Part shown: positions 22,851 through 31,331 of the stretch, piece after piece
Position numbering within the stretch: position 1 is the stretch's first letter
How the letters are laid out: every line of letters starts with the position of its first letter
From: Salinivirgaceae bacterium
GTDB lineage: Bacteria; Bacteroidota; Bacteroidia; Bacteroidales; Salinivirgaceae
Assembly (NCBI GenBank): GCA_027858775.1
Contig: JAQICA010000245.1
Location: 1-34,868, forward strand
DNA length: 34,868 nucleotides
Reading direction: 5' to 3'
Notes under the pieces: model-generated
Database searches by the model: none
Told to the model about the DNA's origin: nothing
The model's input: the letters and a program-made list of their open reading frames with translations, nothing else
Program-made: the position numbers and the translations under genes

Positions 22851-24138
22851 TGGTGCAATTTTTAATTTTCTCGATCACTTTAAACTTTCCTGTTTTTTCA
22901 TCAATTTCAAATTGATCTATCCACTCTATGTGTAAGTCAATTCCTTTATAATGTTTATTCCACAAGTTCAGAACTTTAGACTTGATAGCGGGTTTATCCG
23001 AACCTTGCTTTATTTTGAGCTGTAGTCTCAACTCTCCCCCAGGCTCTTGAATGAATTTATACTGCTCACATTCGTGAAAATCTCGAAATAGTTGGTACGA
23101 CTGATGATAGGTTAATGATTTGCCATTTTTAAGGGTAATAATATCGTCAAAGCGCCCATAGACCCGCCCGATTTTTTTTGTCGGAAAAGCGGTTGAATCC
23201 AACACCCCGACATAGTCGCCCAAATCGTATCTGATAAATGGCATCGTTTTGTTAATCAGATTAGTAACAATAATATCGCCGACTTTTTCATCGTTTAATA
23301 TTCTCTGATTGATTACCTCTGCAAATACAGTATTCGGTATTAGTTTTTTATATTTTATATCGTTTTTACTGAAACCCATCCCCGGTATTTCCATTGCACC
23401 ATACGAATCCAGTACACTTTCACAAACCCTATCTCTGAAAAGCTTTAGTTGAGCCGGCGAAATGGTTTCTGACATTAAATGCAGCAATGGAATATTCAGA
23501 CGTTTATTGCCCGCTTCAAGCTTATTAGCTAACATGTGAATAATCGATGGAGTGGACCAAACAACATAAGGTTTGCTTTTTTCGATTTTCTCTATGATTA
23601 CATCGAGAGGCTCAAAAATAGAGATGACATCTCTGGAAAACAGATTGAATTTTTTTTGTAATTTGGCAATTCTCCCCAAATCTTCCTCAACCTCAAACTT
23701 ATGGCCGTCGTAGTAACGAGAAAGCAGTACAATCTTTTTAAATGGGGTGTATCCATGCTTCATGTATTCTCGTGTAAGTCTCACATGAGCCGAATAATCT
23801 TCAAATTTGCTGTAGGCAATCCTAAATGGTTCGCCTGTGGATCCACTTGTACTGTGTATATTAATCTCATCCGTTTTTTCACATGTCATTATCTTCTCAA
23901 AACCATACTCACGCATGATTTCTTTATTTATAATGGGTATTTTTTGAATATCCTCAAAGCTGTCAATCTTCAGATTTATTACACCATGCTTTGTATAGAA
24001 GTCTCGATAAAAGGGAGAATGCTTTTTTGCATACTCAAAGACCTTACGGAACTTTTTGAGTTGCATTCGCTTCAAAGACCCAACTGGCACAATATCCCAG
24101 TAGTACAGCGAGATAAAGTATTTGATTAAATTCAACAT
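22840..24138 (-). CDS. CapK/PaaK-like adenylate-forming enzyme
   Basis: This cytoplasmic protein (432 aa) of the phenylacetate-CoA ligase-like/CapK family is expected to activate a carboxylic acid as an acyl-adenylate. The N-terminal helical region SPFYRDFYTKHG (41-52) is typical of the family. The phosphate-binding loop is STSGSTGEPFRIAYS (96-110), and the adenylation core continues with SYGAMEIPGMGFS, FIRYDLGDYVG and GRFDDIITLKNGKSLTY. Members in capsule and glycan loci (CapK) have uncertain chemistry; they may supply acyl groups to sugars. It starts the tightly overlapped group CapK-like/438-aa/GT2/NeuD-like and has a possible own promoter just upstream. No CoA- or carrier-binding partner is obvious, unless the ATP-grasp or the 438-aa protein takes that role. 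Confidence 0.8.
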   Translation of the reverse strand: MLNLIKYFISLYYWDIVPVGSLKRMQLKKFRKVFEYAKKHSPFYRDFYTKHGVINLKIDSFEDIQKIPIINKEIMREYGFEKIMTCEKTDEINIHSTSGSTGEPFRIAYSKFEDYSAHVRLTREYMKHGYTPFKKIVLLSRYYDGHKFEVEEDLGRIAKLQKKFNLFSRDVISIFEPLDVIIEKIEKSKPYVVWSTPSIIHMLANKLEAGNKRLNIPLLHLMSETISPAQLKLFRDRVCESVLDSYGAMEIPGMGFSKNDIKYKKLIPNTVFAEVINQRILNDEKVGDIIVTNLINKTMPFIRYDLGDYVGVLDSTAFPTKKIGRVYGRFDDIITLKNGKSLTYHQSYQLFRDFHECEQYKFIQEPGGELRLQLKIKQGSDKPAIKSKVLNLWNKHYKGIDLHIEWIDQFEIDEKTGKFKVIEKIKNCTNDK

Positions 24139-24155
24139 TTCTAGTTTTTTTTATG

Positions 24156-24213
24156 CAAATTTAGTAATTAATATGTTTCCCTTTAATAACTATTTAAGCT
24201 ATTCCCATATTAA
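24156..24213 (-). promoter_or_regulatory. Candidate promoter and inverted repeat upstream of the CapK-like gene
   Basis: On the minus strand TAAATTTG (24156-24163) fits the Bacteroidota -7 element, 18 nt before the ATG at 24138. Just upstream TTAATATG (24168-24175) and CATATTAA (24206-24213) form a perfect 8-bp inverted repeat with a 30-nt spacer. The repeat may be an operator, or a weak stem ending the protease transcript; no -33 TTTG is seen. Confidence 0.4.
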
Positions 24214-24227
24214 CCATAGTAATGATT

Positions 24228-27200
24228 TCATTTTAATTGATCAATCTCTTTTAGCAATAATTGGATTGTTGTTTGAAGTTGACTGTCTTCTCCCTCCAAA
24301 ATATTGCTATAGTTGTTACGTATTTGTATATCAGGCGACAAATTCTGATTTTCCAAATATTCACCATCATTATCTTTTGCTCCAACGTATGGGATATAAT
24401 ACCTTAGTAACGGGTTCATTGCACTAACACGCACAACGCCTGAGAATGTACCTTGGTTAGGCATTCCAACGATTTTCCCTATTCCCAATTCTTTATAAAA
24501 ATGAGCAAAACCACTAGCATCGGATCGACTATTTTCATTCATTATAAGAATTGATGGTTTGTACCACTTATTGGCAGGTTCTGATCCGGAATACTCCCCT
24601 CTATGATAAAAAACGGCGTACTTATCGCCATTTAACAATGTCAACAAAGCATCATGTATCCATCCTCCTGAACTTGTTCTAATATCTACAATAAGTGCCT
24701 CCTTATCGGCATACTTACCTAATGCATCGGAATATATTCTCCGAAATGTTTGTACACTCATCGATTTAATATGCACATACCCCAAGCGTCCGTTTGAAAG
24801 AGCCTCAACTTGCATTTCCCGTTGCTTTACCCAACGTTGATACAATAAATCGTTCTCCTTCGAAGAACCAATTGGATTGACCATTTCTGACCAAGACTCT
24901 TTCCGCTTGCGATCGTAAAGAGAAACGCGTATTAAATTTCCGGTTTTATGATTCATGAGTTGAAAAAAATGATTCAGATTTTTCACTTCGTCTCCATCTA
25001 TTGCCGTGATAACGTTTCCATTGGTAATTTCAGAGTCGAATCGTGTTAGGGGACCGCCTTCGATAATTTCAGCAATTTTTACTCCCTCTCCCTTAAAGTC
25101 GTAGTCTGGGAAAAAGCCCAGAGAAGCCGTTCCATCGCGACCGGATTGTCGACCTACATACCGAACACCTGAGTGCGATACGTTGAGTTCTCCCATCATT
25201 TCAGATAACATTTCAGCAAAATCGATATCATTATTTATGTGTGGCAGAAACTTTTCGTACTCTTGCTTATAAAAATCCCAGTCTGTTCCATGCAAATCCT
25301 CTGTATAGAATTTATCTTTTATTAATCGGAAAAACTCATCAAATACTATTTTTTTCTCATCGAGGTAATCTATTGTTTTTTCTGCTTCAAAATGAACCCG
25401 ACCTATTCCATAGGTCGATGTGTTTGCATAATAGATCTTTCCGCTTGAGAGAAAAAACAAATAATTACCATCAGCTGAGAGTTTATCATTTACCGGAACC
25501 CCATTAAAGCGCTGAACCATTTTTGACGAGCGTTTTCGTATATTCATAGTCCATAAATCATACATTTTATCGTTTTTACAAAAATAAAATAATGTATTAT
25601 CGTCCTTTGATAAAATAGCATTCGTCATTTCGTTTGAATTGGTAGTAAGACGCACTTGCCTTTGCAATACTTTGTCTAATTCGTATTTGTGATTCATCCA
25701 CACACGCATAGAATCCGAGCGATATAATAAAAAGTTCTCTTCCGACATATTAAAAACCTCAAATCCTTTTTGGGTGAAAAATCCGGCATACACTTCACGA
25801 TTGGCTCGGTAGTTGGCATGATCTCTATATCCATCCCGATTGGAGAGCCAAATGAACATATTACTCCTGCTTCCCCATTTCGGGTTAACATCGTTATAAC
25901 CGCTTTGAGTTAAGTTTATCACTTTTTCAGGATTCGTAACTTTTACAACCCCTATCTCTTTTTTGAATAAAAAGCGCGGAGAATATTCAAATAGTAGCCA
26001 CATACTATTTGGAGACCACTCAATATCAGGCATATTATCGCTATATATATAGCTTTTGTGATCGGGCAAAACTACTTTTTTCGTTTTATTGGCTACATCA
26101 TAAAGCATCAATGTATTCCAATCTTCATAATAGGCAATATAATTCCCATCGGGGGAATATTTTGGTGCTACTTCAGCCTTTTTTGATTCCAATACAGGAT
26201 GCTCCTCCAACAGGGTGCCATATAAAAAGCTATGTGCGTCTTGTTCCACAATTTTCGTTTCATAAATATTCCAATCTCCATTGCGTAGGGATGAATAAAT
26301 GAGTGACCTTCCATCAGGAGCATAACTTACATCGCGATCAATTTCATTTGTTTTAGTGATTTGTCGTGTGGTTTTAAATAAAAATGAAGTAACATAAATA
26401 TTCCCTCGTAAAACAAAGGCTATTTCTTTTCCATCAGGAGAAACATCAAAGTCAGTAACGCCACTTCGAAGCACGTTGTAGTCAGTTCTACGGCCAAATG
26501 GGCTTACGTTAATTGAAATTGGAACTTTTGCCGGAACACTATTCGTCTTTTTTAAATATATTTCCCCATTGTAACTGTAACACAAGTCGTTGTTTTTTGA
26601 AATCGTTAAAGATCTAACCGGATGATTCTCATGGTAAGTTACCTGCCTTACATTACCCGGATTGGACAGTGGAAACTTGCAAACATTGAAATTCGAATTA
26701 AATTGCTCTGATAAGTAATAGACAGTATCGTGACTATTATCAAAGCACGGATTACGATCTTCACCTTCAAAATTCGTAAGTTTCGTAAACTCATCACTTT
26801 TTGCATCAAATGCCCATATATCTCTGGCAACGGGGGATTTGTCGTGTTTTCTGAAATATGAATAATGCCCCTTTACATCCTCAAAAAGAACCAAATTCTT
26901 GTCTTTGCTCAAAGAGATATTATTAGCCGGAATCGATAATAATTGAGAAATATGGCCGGTTTCAATATCTGCTTCGTAAACCTGATTGTAAAATAAAGGA
27001 TAAACAGCGCTGTTTTCATCAAACAAAAAATGCGTCTTATAAATGATTGATTCACCACTGTTCGAAAACGAAAAGGGAATCTCATCCCTGGAATAAAATG
27101 TTAGTCGTTTGAGGCTACTCCCGTCAGCATTCATGATAAAAATATCATAATTACCGTACTTTTTAGAGGCAAAGGCTATTTTACTGCCGTCGGGTGACCA

Positions 27201-27410
27201 GACAGGTTTGAAGCAATGTTCTTCACTCATGGTAAGGGGAAATGCATCTCCACCATCGGCATTAACCTTATAAATATTTCCCTGGTAGCAAAACGCAATT
27301 TTATTACCATCGGGAGAAATAGCGGGATAACGCATCCATAATGGAGTTTGGGCAATTACAGCGTTACTGAATATGAGTATCAGAATAATGCTTATAGTAT
27401 TTTTATACAT
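24228..27410 (-). CDS. Tricorn-like S41 serine protease with PD40 beta-propellers and PDZ
   Basis: This large exported protease (1060 aa) resembles archaeal tricorn and its bacterial homologues. A signal peptide (1-20, ending VIAQ) directs export. Several PD40/WD40-like blades follow, with the repeated SPDGxKIAF motif near 32, 70, 325, 365 and 415. A second propeller region extends to about 680. A helical segment with GELNVSHSGVRY holds the catalytic His, a PDZ domain follows at about 760-850, and the S41 domain carries IVDIRTSSGGW and MNENSRSDASGF with nucleophile Ser963. Length and order agree with the family (tricorn about 1070 aa). It probably degrades peptides in the periplasm or at the surface. 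It lies 44 nt after the second flippase gene, unusual company for this protease. Confidence 0.9.
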   Translation of the reverse strand: MYKNTISIILILIFSNAVIAQTPLWMRYPAISPDGNKIAFCYQGNIYKVNADGGDAFPLTMSEEHCFKPVWSPDGSKIAFASKKYGNYDIFIMNADGSSLKRLTFYSRDEIPFSFSNSGESIIYKTHFLFDENSAVYPLFYNQVYEADIETGHISQLLSIPANNISLSKDKNLVLFEDVKGHYSYFRKHDKSPVARDIWAFDAKSDEFTKLTNFEGEDRNPCFDNSHDTVYYLSEQFNSNFNVCKFPLSNPGNVRQVTYHENHPVRSLTISKNNDLCYSYNGEIYLKKTNSVPAKVPISINVSPFGRRTDYNVLRSGVTDFDVSPDGKEIAFVLRGNIYVTSFLFKTTRQITKTNEIDRDVSYAPDGRSLIYSSLRNGDWNIYETKIVEQDAHSFLYGTLLEEHPVLESKKAEVAPKYSPDGNYIAYYEDWNTLMLYDVANKTKKVVLPDHKSYIYSDNMPDIEWSPNSMWLLFEYSPRFLFKKEIGVVKVTNPEKVINLTQSGYNDVNPKWGSRSNMFIWLSNRDGYRDHANYRANREVYAGFFTQKGFEVFNMSEENFLLYRSDSMRVWMNHKYELDKVLQRQVRLTTNSNEMTNAILSKDDNTLFYFCKNDKMYDLWTMNIRKRSSKMVQRFNGVPVNDKLSADGNYLFFLSSGKIYYANTSTYGIGRVHFEAEKTIDYLDEKKIVFDEFFRLIKDKFYTEDLHGTDWDFYKQEYEKFLPHINNDIDFAEMLSEMMGELNVSHSGVRYVGRQSGRDGTASLGFFPDYDFKGEGVKIAEIIEGGPLTRFDSEITNGNVITAIDGDEVKNLNHFFQLMNHKTGNLIRVSLYDRKRKESWSEMVNPIGSSKENDLLYQRWVKQREMQVEALSNGRLGYVHIKSMSVQTFRRIYSDALGKYADKEALIVDIRTSSGGWIHDALLTLLNGDKYAVFYHRGEYSGSEPANKWYKPSILIMNENSRSDASGFAHFYKELGIGKIVGMPNQGTFSGVVRVSAMNPLLRYYIPYVGAKDNDGEYLENQNLSPDIQIRNNYSNILEGEDSQLQTTIQLLLKEIDQLK

Positions 27411-27454
27411 TTCCTATTCATTTTGCGATTAACGTAATGGTTTCTGAAAATAAG

Positions 27455-28744
27455 TTATTTCCAAATTTGTAGCGCTTGCAACCAGGGTAGAGGCAGTACT
27501 TTTTGGCTTTTAACAAAAAATGCTGCGAACATTAAAAAGTAAGTAAGGCAAAAGGCATAAGCAATACCAATATATCCAAACAAGTCAACAAACCAGAAAT
27601 TGAATATCAGCATTAAAATCACATTAATAAGTGTAACGACACTGATATATTTTTGTTGCTCACCATCTATTAATATGGGTGTCAGAAAGGTGTAAAAACC
27701 AAAAAAGACAAATCCAAATGCAAACCACGGTAAAAATTCAACGGCATCGTAATATTCCGGTGTTGTCATTACGCGCAAAATAAAACTTGCGGTAAAGTTA
27801 ATGAACAAAGCTCCTATAACTAAAATCCCGGATAAAGCATAAAACAATCGCGCTAAATATAGTTTGTTGATTTGCTTTTTGTTTGAGAGTTCTTCATAAA
27901 GATAAGGCCCCCAGGACATGGCCAGGGTTGCTACAAGCAGTTGGAGCATAACAGCTATTTGAAATCCTATTGTATATAATCCGAGCAGCTCTTTTGTATA
28001 ATAATATTGCATAAAAAATATTCCAACACGCGAAATAATGATGGCTTGAAAAGCATTTGGGATAAGTGGAATCAATACCTTTAGAATGCTTTGGATTTTA
28101 TCTTTTGTAATTGAAAAAGATAAGTAACCTTCTTTGTTTAAATAAATAAGCGCTGCAATAGCCGATGCAAAGTAGGCTATAATTATTCCCACAGCTCTGC
28201 CCTGCCAACTCCAAAGCAGAATAGTTATAAGAATTAGTGATGTACTTACATCAACAATTGTATTGCCTACTTTGAATTTGCCAAATGTTAGTACTTTTTT
28301 TGCGTTTCGCATGACGCTAAGAGCCATATAAAAAACAACAAAAGCCATGGATGACGGAGGAATTATCAATAGCCATTGCAATGGCAGGTTAAGGAATTCT
28401 ACTGCGTAAGGATGAATAATAAGCAACAATACAAAAACAATCAATGAAATACTCCCAACAATAACAACCCCATTACCCACAATTACTGCAATTTCCTTTT
28501 TTTCTTTCTTAAAAAAAGATTTTGAAATAACAGATTGCATGGATGAGCCCACCAGTGCATTTGTTAATGTAAGGTAAAAAGTAAATAATGCTAATGTTCC
28601 ATACTCTGTGGGCGAAAGGAATCGTGTAAGAATTGGTAATATGAGAAATGGAATAGCCTGGTTAATAATGGTTGTAAGAAAATACCCTTTTGAGAGTTTC
28701 CCCAGATGCAACAGACCACGCGTATCAACATTAAGTTTAGGCAT
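27455..28744 (-). CDS. wzx: Second polysaccharide flippase (MOP superfamily)
   Basis: This inner-membrane protein (429 aa) has about 12-14 hydrophobic helices and the MOP-type N-terminus: GKLSKGYFLTTIINQAIPFL (read from residue 15) followed by PILTRFLSPTEYGTLALF. It would flip a polyprenyl-linked glycan to the periplasmic face. It is not closely similar to the WzxC-like protein at 9185-10636, being shorter and opening differently, so the locus holds two unrelated-lineage flippases. It overlaps the upstream KpsS-like gene by 8 nt and lies downstream of the pseudaminic acid genes. It is therefore the likely exporter of the pseudaminate-containing glycan. That assignment rests on position only. 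Confidence 0.88.
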   Translation of the reverse strand: MPKLNVDTRGLLHLGKLSKGYFLTTIINQAIPFLILPILTRFLSPTEYGTLALFTFYLTLTNALVGSSMQSVISKSFFKKEKKEIAVIVGNGVVIVGSISLIVFVLLLIIHPYAVEFLNLPLQWLLIIPPSSMAFVVFYMALSVMRNAKKVLTFGKFKVGNTIVDVSTSLILITILLWSWQGRAVGIIIAYFASAIAALIYLNKEGYLSFSITKDKIQSILKVLIPLIPNAFQAIIISRVGIFFMQYYYTKELLGLYTIGFQIAVMLQLLVATLAMSWGPYLYEELSNKKQINKLYLARLFYALSGILVIGALFINFTASFILRVMTTPEYYDAVEFLPWFAFGFVFFGFYTFLTPILIDGEQQKYISVVTLINVILMLIFNFWFVDLFGYIGIAYAFCLTYFLMFAAFFVKSQKVLPLPWLQALQIWK

Positions 28745-30290
28745 TTTTTTCCATTTCAGTGATTATGTTTGTAAGATTGTCAACACACTCTTCTTCGGAT
28801 TGATCCATTTTCTGCTTCAGTCCTCTGTAAAAATAGGCTTTAACCGAGTTTTTATTAAATGCGGTTAAATATGCGAGTAAATTGTTCTCGCTGAACGAAA
28901 AATTTTCTATGAAAGAAGTTAATTTGGAGGCGGATTCTTCGTCTGTAATTTTCAACACCCCTTTATATTTTTCGTACCATGATAGTCCAAATATAACAAC
29001 AGGCTTCCCGAGCACCATACCTTCCCATCCAGCAGTACCTGTAACAGTTGCAATTGCTTTCGAATTTTTTATCAATGTAAATATGTCATAATCTAGCGAA
29101 ACCAACTTTACTTGAGGATAGGACAATAAATCATCATAAAACTCTTTAATCCTATAACTGTGCCCCTCTGTGTGGGCATAAAACTGTGAACGATGCTCTT
29201 TTATGTAAATTTGATATCCGGAAGGCAGGTTTTTGGCAAGCATTTCTACACAAAGCATTTGGTCAGTGAATATGTCTCCTGATGGGTTACTGGTCATTTC
29301 CGGTTGGTAATGCAGTGGTAAAACTATATAAGGTTTTGTTAAATCGGGTTCTTCGACAAGCTTGTTATAGTATTTTTTGAGTCTATTTTTATACTTGTTC
29401 GTGGCCACTTTGTGTGTAGCATATTGTACTAATGACAGGTGGCTGTTCTCAATGCTTTTGTTCTGTTCCTTTATGTATGTTGGGATGCCCTTTCGTAAAT
29501 ATCCGTTTTTGCCAAAGTATTTTTCACGATACACACTCATATCGTTAAAAAGCTTTCCTGCCAATGCAAATACGCCTGCACTTTTTTTGTGACTTTTAAC
29601 GTGCTGCTGCATATAATCTGGTTCGGCAATGGAATAATCTTTCCTGACTTTCTCGAGTTTCTCAATTATTTGTTTCTCGAGTTGATTTAGAAAGAACTGA
29701 TTGTCTTTTTCCTGATTAGCATATTTTTCATAATCCTTGTCGAAAATACTTTTAACTTCAGCTACATCAGTCAATGGTACAATGTGGCCTCGAAAAGCCG
29801 AATTACGGAAAGTAATGTATTTGATTCCATGATGCTTACAGAGGAGGTACAATACATAATCATAAACCCGGTGGGGAACAATAGCACTGATAACTACATC
29901 GGGTTTTAAAATACGGATTGTTGCTGTCCAGTATTTGACCAGCTTAAGGAAGTGCCGACGCCTTTCCAATAGGTTGAAGCTATGTCGCAAGTCATCCATA
30001 CGGTTCATCATGAGCAATGCCTGTAGCTCATAATGCGCGCTATCTTTCAGAAAATCAATATCAACATACGTTTGATTGAATTCTTTTTCAATAACTTCAG
30101 GGAAAATACCTTTCCACGCATCATAATACCGTTGGTATATTGCATTCGGAAATTGTTTTTTTACCAGATTTTCAGAATCATCATCGTCATAACCATTCCA
30201 GTAAACAGGTTCATAACCATGTTCTTTTTGAAGTTTATGAGCAACTTTGATCCATGGATCGGCATAGCATGTACTGTATATAACTCTCAT
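28737..30290 (-). CDS. Capsule-type (KpsS/LipB-like) glycosyltransferase candidate
   Basis: This soluble 517-aa protein has a GT-B-like C-terminal half. The segment VLPLHYQPEMTSNPSGDIF (about 323-341), then YQIYIKEHRSQF and ATVTGTAGWEGMVLGKPVVIFG, match the pattern of capsule polysaccharide biosynthesis proteins (KpsC/KpsS-type). In those, a K-x-H/E-H motif and a G-x-E/A-G-K-P-V loop bind CMP-activated donors. The N-terminal half opens MRVIYSTCYADPWIKVAHKL and contains PDVVISAIVPHRVYDYVLYLL. Because it sits immediately after pseI (36 nt) and overlaps the flippase gene by 8 nt, a CMP-pseudaminic acid transferase role is attractive, since KpsS-type enzymes use the related CMP-Kdo. The family match is moderate and the donor is inference. 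Confidence 0.6.
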   Translation of the reverse strand: MRVIYSTCYADPWIKVAHKLQKEHGYEPVYWNGYDDDDSENLVKKQFPNAIYQRYYDAWKGIFPEVIEKEFNQTYVDIDFLKDSAHYELQALLMMNRMDDLRHSFNLLERRRHFLKLVKYWTATIRILKPDVVISAIVPHRVYDYVLYLLCKHHGIKYITFRNSAFRGHIVPLTDVAEVKSIFDKDYEKYANQEKDNQFFLNQLEKQIIEKLEKVRKDYSIAEPDYMQQHVKSHKKSAGVFALAGKLFNDMSVYREKYFGKNGYLRKGIPTYIKEQNKSIENSHLSLVQYATHKVATNKYKNRLKKYYNKLVEEPDLTKPYIVLPLHYQPEMTSNPSGDIFTDQMLCVEMLAKNLPSGYQIYIKEHRSQFYAHTEGHSYRIKEFYDDLLSYPQVKLVSLDYDIFTLIKNSKAIATVTGTAGWEGMVLGKPVVIFGLSWYEKYKGVLKITDEESASKLTSFIENFSFSENNLLAYLTAFNKNSVKAYFYRGLKQKMDQSEEECVDNLTNIITEMEKNA

Positions 30291-30326
30291 GGCATTAACC
30301 TTTTCGTTTTGTTATTTCTTTCCAAC

Positions 30327-31331
30327 TTAGTTTAATAGTTTAAAAAGCAGGGGTGTTCCACGTTTTATATCTGTTTTTACAGTCTTCCCCAGCACTTCAG
30401 CAAAATGCTTCGGATGTAATCCGGCTCCCGGCCGAACAGAACGAATGTTTTCCGGTGTTAAGGCTTCGCCCTTTTTAATGTCTTTAACTACGAAAAGAGA
30501 CCTACGGCGGGCTCGTTCGCTATCTGTTAAATTATAAGTTACTTTTCCAAGAGCTTTTTCCGCATCCCGAACAGCATCTGCCATTTGCTTAAACTCCGCA
30601 GGCTCCATGGAGAAACCCGAATCCGGGCCACCCAGTTTTCTGTTTAAAATAAAGTGTTTTTCTACAACTTTGGCTCCCAGCGAAACTGCTACTATGGGAA
30701 CTATAAATCCCATTGTATGGTCTGACACCCCCACCTCGACATTGAAACGTTGTTTCATGTCTGGGATTGTAAGTAAGTTGGCTTCTTCAATAGGTGCCGG
30801 GTATTGCGAGGTGCATTTTAACATGGTGATTTGCTCGTTTCCCGCATTTTTGCACGTATCAATTGCCAATTGGGTGTCTTTATCATCAGCTACGCCTGTA
30901 GAAATAATCATGGGTTTCCCTTTTGAAGCTGCATAAGCAATTAATGGGGTGTCGGAAATTTCCAGAGATGCAATTTTGTATGCCGGTATGTTGATGCTTT
31001 CCAAAAAATCTACAGCTTCATGATCGAACGGCGAGGATAACCAATTAAGACCGAGCGACATAGCATACTCGGCTAGTTTTGGTTGCCATTCGTATTTCAT
31101 TGCTGCTTTTTGAAAAAGCTCATAAGGGCGTTGTCCTTTCCATAAGCCTTTTTTCAATGGCCCGAAAAATTCATTATCAACATCCAGCGATAACGAATCG
31201 GCTGTAAACGTTTGGAATTTTACAGTATCTGCCCCGGAATCTTTCATGGCAGCAATGGTGTCTTTTGCCAGTTCAAAGTCGTTATTATGATTGGCAGATA
31301 ATTCGGCTATAATATTGATGTTCGTTTTCAT
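30327..31331 (-). CDS. pseI: Pseudaminic acid synthase PseI (NeuB family)
   Basis: PseI condenses phosphoenolpyruvate with 6-deoxy-AltdiNAc to form pseudaminic acid, a nonulosonic acid, in the cytoplasm. The 334-aa protein has the NeuB-type TIM barrel (about 1-265), starting INIIAELSANHNNDFELA, with VKFQTFTADSLSLD, GLWKGQRPYELF, WLSSPFD, YKIASLEI and VVEKHFIL. The C-terminal antifreeze-like (SAF) domain reads DIKKGEALTPENIRSVRPG then LHPKHFAEVLGK. The G-L-W-x-G/K-x-R-x-Y-E-L-F block and the VRPG-x-G-L-H-P ending resemble PseI rather than NeuB or LegI. It overlaps pseG by 4 nt (ATGA). This is the last visible step before CMP activation by PseF. Confidence 0.9.
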   Translation of the reverse strand: MKTNINIIAELSANHNNDFELAKDTIAAMKDSGADTVKFQTFTADSLSLDVDNEFFGPLKKGLWKGQRPYELFQKAAMKYEWQPKLAEYAMSLGLNWLSSPFDHEAVDFLESINIPAYKIASLEISDTPLIAYAASKGKPMIISTGVADDKDTQLAIDTCKNAGNEQITMLKCTSQYPAPIEEANLLTIPDMKQRFNVEVGVSDHTMGFIVPIVAVSLGAKVVEKHFILNRKLGGPDSGFSMEPAEFKQMADAVRDAEKALGKVTYNLTDSERARRRSLFVVKDIKKGEALTPENIRSVRPGAGLHPKHFAEVLGKTVKTDIKRGTPLLFKLLN

